Below are positions 6,474-9,878 of a DNA stretch of 9,878 nucleotides, piece after piece. Source of the stretch: Myroides sp. (GTDB taxonomy: Bacteria > Bacteroidota > Bacteroidia > Flavobacteriales > Flavobacteriaceae); NCBI GenBank assembly GCA_018384465.1, contig JAHAYQ010000190.1, positions 1 to 9,878 on the forward strand. The letters are read 5' to 3'. A model generated the notes under the pieces. It saw only the letters and a list, made by a program, of their open reading frames with translations, did no database searches and was not told the origin of the DNA. The translations under genes and the position numbers were made by a program. How positions within the stretch are numbered: the stretch's first letter is position 1; each line of letters opens with the position of its first letter.

Positions 6474-6504
6474 TTGTAAAAGTTGCGCTTTCGTATTATC
6501 TTTG
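6474..6504 (+). promoter_or_regulatory. Bacteroidota-type promoter of the PfkB-family kinase gene
   Basis: TTG (6474-6476) and TATCTTTG (6497-6504) match the -33 TTG and -7 TAnnTTTG consensus with a 20-base spacer. The transcript would start near 6510, giving a leader of about 17 bases before the ATG at 6528. This also argues against translation beginning upstream of 6510. Confidence 0.65.
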
Positions 6505-6527
6505 CCTCTTCATTTATAAACAACTAT

Positions 6528-7454
6528 ATGAGCAAGTTATTGATTATAGGAACAGTTGCTTTTGATGCGATTGAAACCCCTTTTGGCAAAACCGACAAAA
6601 TTTTGGGTGGTGCTGCTACGTATATTGGGCTATCAGCGGCGCATTTTAATGTAAATTCGGCAATTGTTTCTGTGGTTGGAAACGATTTTCCACAAGAATA
6701 TTTAGATTTGTTAGCAAACAAAAACATCGATATTTCGGGTTTGGAAATAGTGAAAGACGGCAAAACATTTTTTTGGAGTGGTTTGTACCACAACGATTTA
6801 AACTCGCGTGATACTTTAGATACCCAATTAAACGTATTAGCAGATTTTAATCCGGTAGTGCCTCAAAATTATAAAGATGCCGATGTGGTTATGTTAGGCA
6901 ACCTACATCCAAACATTCAAATTAGTGTGTTAGATCAATTAACTGCAAAGCCTAAATTAGTGGTTTTAGACACCATGAATTTCTGGATGGATTGTGCATT
7001 GGATGAACTTAAACAGGTGTTAAAACGCGTAGATGTTATTACAATCAACGACGAAGAAGCACGTCAACTTTCAGGTGAATATTCTTTAGTAAAAGCAGCT
7101 GAAGTAATTCAAGAAATGGGACCAAAATTTGTAGTGATTAAAAAAGGAGAACACGGAGCGTTATTGTTTAATAACGAGCAAGTGTTTTTTGCACCGGCAT
7201 TACCTTTAAAAGAAGTGTTTGATCCAACGGGTGCTGGCGATACGTTTGCCGGTGGTTTTTCGGGTTATTTGGCACAGCAAGGCGATGTGTCTTTCCATCA
7301 TATGAAAAATGCTATTATTCACGGATCAAATCTAGCTTCGTTCTGCGTTGAAAAGTTTGGAACAGAACGCATGAAAAACTTAGATAAAGAAGAAGTAAAC
7401 GCGCGTTTACAACAATTTAAAATGCTAACACAGTTTGATATTGAACTGACATAA
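6528..7454 (+). CDS. PfkB-family carbohydrate/nucleoside kinase
   Basis: This is a 308-residue cytoplasmic kinase of the ribokinase-like PfkB superfamily. The N-terminal strand MSKLLIIGTVAFDAIE (1-16) carries Asp13, at the usual substrate-binding position. GG at 27-28 (KILGGAATYIG) belongs to the first PfkB signature. The second signature DPTGAGDTFAGGF (232-244) contains the anion-hole GAGD and the catalytic base Asp238. IKKGEHGALL (204-213) is the typical ATP-site strand. The ATG at 6528 is chosen because an upstream TTG start at 6483 would place the promoter inside the coding region, while MSKLLIIG is a normal family start. Neighbouring purine genes suggest ribose or a nucleoside as substrate, but no substrate can be read from the sequence. 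Confidence 0.9.
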   Translation: MSKLLIIGTVAFDAIETPFGKTDKILGGAATYIGLSAAHFNVNSAIVSVVGNDFPQEYLDLLANKNIDISGLEIVKDGKTFFWSGLYHNDLNSRDTLDTQLNVLADFNPVVPQNYKDADVVMLGNLHPNIQISVLDQLTAKPKLVVLDTMNFWMDCALDELKQVLKRVDVITINDEEARQLSGEYSLVKAAEVIQEMGPKFVVIKKGEHGALLFNNEQVFFAPALPLKEVFDPTGAGDTFAGGFSGYLAQQGDVSFHHMKNAIIHGSNLASFCVEKFGTERMKNLDKEEVNARLQQFKMLTQFDIELT

Positions 7455-7464
7455 ATAAAAGATG

Positions 7465-7489
7465 AAAGCCCAAATTACGGGCTTTTTTT
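7465..7489 (+). terminator. Rho-independent terminator after the PfkB-family gene
   Basis: AAAGCCC (7465-7471) and GGGCTTT (7479-7485) form a perfect 7-bp stem with a 7-nt loop, and the T run continues to 7489. It lies 10 bases after the stop codon and only 25 bases before the next start codon. Confidence 0.85.
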
Positions 7490-7514
7490 GGTTTAACAAC
7501 ACACACATAAACAA

Positions 7515-9416
7515 ATGAGCGACGCTATTAAACACGAATGCGGTATAGCACTTTTAAGATTAAAAAAACCTTTATCTTTTTATAAAGAAAAATATGGATC
7601 GTGCTTTTATGCGATTCAAAAAATGTATCTTTTATTAGAAAAACAACACAACCGCGGGCAAGATGGTGCAGGCTTGGCAAGTATCAAATTAGATATGGAG
7701 CCTGGCGAGCGATACATCAGTAGAGTGAGATCTAACAAACCATCGCCTATTCAGGATATTTTTACACAAATTAATGGAAGAATAAATGAGGAGTTAGAAT
7801 TGCGACCTGAATTGCTAAACGATAGCGAAGCGCAAAAAAAAGAACTTCCTTATTTAGGCGAAGTGTATTTAGGACATGTTCGATACGGTACTTTTGGCAA
7901 AAATAATATCGAAAGCGTACACCCGTTTTTACGTCAGAATAACTGGATGCACCGAAATTTAATTGTTGCCGGAAATTTTAACCTTACCAATGTTAAAGTA
8001 TTGTTTGATGATTTGGTTCGTTTGGGGCAACATCCAAAAGAAATGGCTGATACTGTTACAGTAATGGAAAAAATTGGTCATTTTTTAGACGATGAAATAG
8101 AAAATTTATATTTTGAATTACGCGATAAAGAAGGTTTGTCTAAAAAAGATGCCTCGCCAGTAATCGCCGAAAGGTTAGATATTGGTAGAATTCTGCGCAG
8201 AGCTTCTAAAAACTGGGATGGTGGTTTTGCTATGGCTGGTATGTTAGGGCATGGCGACGCGTTTGTTTTTAGAGACCCTGCTGGTATTCGTCCTGCCTTT
8301 TATTACGAAGATGATGAAATTGTAGTAGTCGCTTCAGAGCGTCCAGTGATTCAAACTGCTTTAAATGTACCTTTTGAAAATATTAAAGAGTTAGATCCAG
8401 GTAAAGCAATCATCATTAAAAAAGACGGTTCGGTATCTTTTGAACAAATCTTAGAACCTTTAGAGCGCAAAGCTTGTTCGTTTGAACGAATTTACTTTTC
8501 AAGAGGTAACGATGCATCGATCTATCAAGAGCGCAAATTGTTGGGAAGAACAATGATGCCAATGATTTTAGATGAATTAAATCACGACTTAAAAAATACA
8601 GTTTTCTCATACATCCCAAATACCGCTGAAGTTTCCTATTTTGGAATGGTAGAAGGTGCACAAGACATATTGAATCAACAAAAGCAAGAGCAAATCCTCG
8701 CTGAAAAAGAGCAATTAACTCCTGAAAGATTGCATGAAATATTGTCGAGAACCATTCGTTCTGAAAAAATTACAATAAAAGATGCCAAGTTGCGTACCTT
8801 TATTACCGATGATAGCAGCCGTGATGATATGGTTGAACATGTGTACGATGTAACTTATGGAGTAGTAAAGCCTACCGATACTTTAGTAGTGATTGATGAT
8901 AGCATTGTACGTGGAACTACTTTAAAAAAGTCGATTGTTAAAATGTTAGATCGATTAAATCCTAAAAAAATCATTGTAGTTTCATCGGCTCCGCAAATTC
9001 GTTACCCAGATTGTTATGGTATTGATATGGCAAAAATGGAAACCTTAATTGCTTTCAACGCAACCTTAGAATTGTTGAGAGATCACAATATGTATCATAT
9101 AATTGATGAGGTGTATGCTAAATGTAAGGCGCAAGAACATCTTCCTGATGAAGAGGTGATCAATCATGTAAAAGAAATGTATGCGCCGTTTACAGATGAG
9201 CAGATTTCTGATAAAATTTCAGAAATGTTACATCCCGAAACCGTGAAAGCTGATTTAAAAATCATGTTTCAAACGGTAGAAAATCTGCATGTTTCTTGTC
9301 CTGATAACTTGGGTGATTGGTATTTTACCGGAAATTATCCAACAGCAGGCGGAAATAGAGTAGTGAATCGTGCTTTTATGAATTTTTACGAAGGAAAAGA
9401 CGCAAGAGCTTACTAA
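7515..9416 (+). CDS. purF: Amidophosphoribosyltransferase (long, divergent PurF homologue)
   Basis: PurF joins glutamine-derived ammonia to PRPP, the first committed step of purine synthesis. The N-terminal Ntn-type glutaminase has its nucleophile at Cys9 (HECGIALL), implying removal of eight residues. It is followed by HNRGQDGAG (45-53), GHVRYGTFG (120-128, Arg123), GNFNLTN (153-159), ADTVTV (178-183, Asp179) and RDPAGIRP (253-260). The phosphoribosyltransferase half has KACSFERIYFSRG (319-331), the PRPP loop VVIDDSIVRGTT (458-469) and SSAPQIRYPDCYGIDM (490-505). At 633 residues it is well over 100 longer than E. coli PurF (about 505). The oxyanion motif NGN of E. coli reads NFN here, and the basic LRRKSV-type segment before the PRPP loop is replaced by acidic sequence (SSRDDMVEHV). 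I recall close relatives in Flavobacterium annotated as amidophosphoribosyltransferase; a paralogous role is possible. Confidence 0.88.
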   Translation: MSDAIKHECGIALLRLKKPLSFYKEKYGSCFYAIQKMYLLLEKQHNRGQDGAGLASIKLDMEPGERYISRVRSNKPSPIQDIFTQINGRINEELELRPELLNDSEAQKKELPYLGEVYLGHVRYGTFGKNNIESVHPFLRQNNWMHRNLIVAGNFNLTNVKVLFDDLVRLGQHPKEMADTVTVMEKIGHFLDDEIENLYFELRDKEGLSKKDASPVIAERLDIGRILRRASKNWDGGFAMAGMLGHGDAFVFRDPAGIRPAFYYEDDEIVVVASERPVIQTALNVPFENIKELDPGKAIIIKKDGSVSFEQILEPLERKACSFERIYFSRGNDASIYQERKLLGRTMMPMILDELNHDLKNTVFSYIPNTAEVSYFGMVEGAQDILNQQKQEQILAEKEQLTPERLHEILSRTIRSEKITIKDAKLRTFITDDSSRDDMVEHVYDVTYGVVKPTDTLVVIDDSIVRGTTLKKSIVKMLDRLNPKKIIVVSSAPQIRYPDCYGIDMAKMETLIAFNATLELLRDHNMYHIIDEVYAKCKAQEHLPDEEVINHVKEMYAPFTDEQISDKISEMLHPETVKADLKIMFQTVENLHVSCPDNLGDWYFTGNYPTAGGNRVVNRAFMNFYEGKDARAY

Positions 9417-9435
9417 ATAATACCATTTTATTACA

Positions 9436-9467
9436 AAAAGGCATCGAGATTTCTCGGTGCTTTTTTT
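9436..9467 (+). terminator. Rho-independent terminator after the PurF homologue
   Basis: GCATCGAG (9441-9448) and CTCGGTGC (9453-9460) form an 8-bp stem with one wobble pair and an ATTT tetraloop, followed by seven T (9461-9467). A-rich bases before the stem can pair with the T run. It begins about 20 bases after the stop codon. Confidence 0.88.
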
Positions 9468-9512
9468 GTTTACCGACAAAATAATATAGTTTACCCCATT
9501 TAAAAGTGTACC
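9468..9512 (+). promoter_or_regulatory. Three spaced GT(T/G)TACC repeats upstream of a promoter
   Basis: GTTTACC occurs at 9468-9474 and 9489-9495, and GTGTACC at 9506-9512. The spacings are 21 and 17 bases, near two helical turns. They lie 18-60 bases upstream of the sigma-54-like element. Evenly spaced ACC-containing direct repeats are typical of some response-regulator sites (for example LytTR proteins). The regulator is unknown and the call is tentative. Confidence 0.35.
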
Positions 9513-9529
9513 AACGCTATTTTTTGATT

Positions 9530-9546
9530 TTGGCACAACAATTGAA
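9530..9546 (+). promoter_or_regulatory. Sigma-54 (RpoN)-like promoter of the LTxxQ protein gene
   Basis: TTGGCAC (9530-9536), five bases, then TTGAA (9542-9546). This matches the sigma-54 pattern TTGGCAC-N5-TTGCW at all but one fixed base (A for C in the -12 box). The GG and the downstream G are separated by exactly ten bases. It lies 36 bases before the ATG at 9583. A competing sigma-70-type reading (TGATTTTG at 9525-9532) has one mismatch and no good -33 partner. Confidence 0.45.
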
Positions 9547-9582
9547 AATAGCTAAGTGAACAACATTTAAAAATTGATTATT

Positions 9583-9878
9583 ATGAAAAATGTATTAACA
9601 ATAGCAATGATGGCTTTTACAGTAGGAGCCTTTGCTCAACAAAAAGAACAAGAAGTAAAAACAGTACAACCTATAAAGAAAGAGTTTCATAAGAAACATC
9701 AATTCAAAGAAGGTAAACGAAAAAGAACCGATTTTGCTTTTACTCAATTAGAATTATCTGATACACAAAAAGTAGAAATAAAAGAAATTAAAACCAAGCA
9801 ACGTTCAGAAAAGATGCAATTACATAAAAAACATCAAGCAGAAGTTCAAAGTGTTTTAACTGCAGATCAGCTTCAAAA
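9583..9878 (+). CDS. Exported LTxxQ-motif protein, Spy/CpxP-like (5' part)
   Basis: The reading frame starts at ATG 9583 and runs off the window after 98 codons. Residues 1-18 are a clear signal peptide (MKNVLTIAMMAFTVGAFA) with likely cleavage before QQ. The mature part is rich in Lys, Gln and Glu, predicted helical, and contains two LTxxQ-type motifs: LELSDTQK (56-63, LSDTQ) and VLTADQLQ (91-98, LTADQ). Paired LTxxQ motifs define the Spy/CpxP family of periplasmic chaperone-like proteins linked to envelope stress in Proteobacteria; similar proteins occur in Bacteroidota. A His/Lys cluster (EFHKKHQFKEGKRKR, 34-48) could bind metal or anionic partners. The upstream region has a sigma-54-like promoter and three spaced repeats, suggesting inducible expression. 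Full length and function cannot be judged from this fragment. Confidence 0.82.
   Translation, partial: MKNVLTIAMMAFTVGAFAQQKEQEVKTVQPIKKEFHKKHQFKEGKRKRTDFAFTQLELSDTQKVEIKEIKTKQRSEKMQLHKKHQAEVQSVLTADQLQ

Noticed and set aside
6462..6484. AACTTTT...AAAAGTT hairpin after rnhA as a terminator
   Set aside because: The stem has only one GC pair, there is no T run on the 3' side, and it overlaps the -33 element of the next promoter.
6483..6527. Upstream TTG start adding 15 residues to the PfkB-family kinase
   Set aside because: The extension would cover the TATCTTTG promoter element and the expected transcription start; MSKLLIIG from the ATG at 6528 is a normal family N terminus.

Overview
The window looks like a chromosomal, housekeeping segment from a member of the Bacteroidota, most likely family Flavobacteriaceae (Flavobacterium or a close relative). 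The evidence is low GC by eye, A/T-rich leaders with no real Shine-Dalgarno sequences, a TAnnTTTG-type promoter element, an IPExxxVDY-family gene beside pyk, the acpP-fabF-rnc order, and an intergenic GC-rich palindromic element of a kind I associate with flavobacterial genomes. No rRNA, tRNA, CRISPR array, transposase or phage gene was seen.

Layout. (1) 1-57 is the 3' end of an unidentified plus-strand gene with an Ala/Lys-rich tail, followed by an intrinsic terminator. (2) 111-356 has no credible gene and holds the GC-rich palindromic element. (3) 357-737 encodes a small, probably secreted protein of unknown function. Its stop codon lies inside a long hairpin that probably terminates transcription from both sides. 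(4) 783-5192, minus strand, is a cluster transcribed in the order acpP, fabF, rnc, IPExxxVDY-family gene, pyk. It joins fatty-acid elongation (acyl carrier protein and KAS II), RNase III and the last step of glycolysis. Two hairpins sit between acpP and fabF. (5) 5193-5382 is a divergent control region. (6) 5383-6422, plus strand, is purN and rnhA, overlapping by one base. (7) 6474-7489 is a PfkB-family kinase with its own promoter and terminator. (8) 7515-9467 is a long, divergent amidophosphoribosyltransferase (PurF homologue) with its terminator. (9) 9468-9878 is a control region with three spaced repeats and a sigma-54-like promoter, then the truncated start of an exported LTxxQ (Spy/CpxP-like) protein.

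How the genes fit together. The plus-strand side centres on purine synthesis: PurF makes phosphoribosylamine, PurN adds the first formyl group, and a kinase of unknown sugar or nucleoside substrate lies between them. The minus-strand side links lipid synthesis to pyruvate formation. An RNase (RNase III, RNase HI) accompanies each side. No clearly new multi-gene system is visible. The points most worth checking are the unusual PurF homologue, the sigma-54-like promoter before the LTxxQ protein, the Asp-to-Asn change in RNase III, and the hairpins around acpP/fabF and inside rnc.
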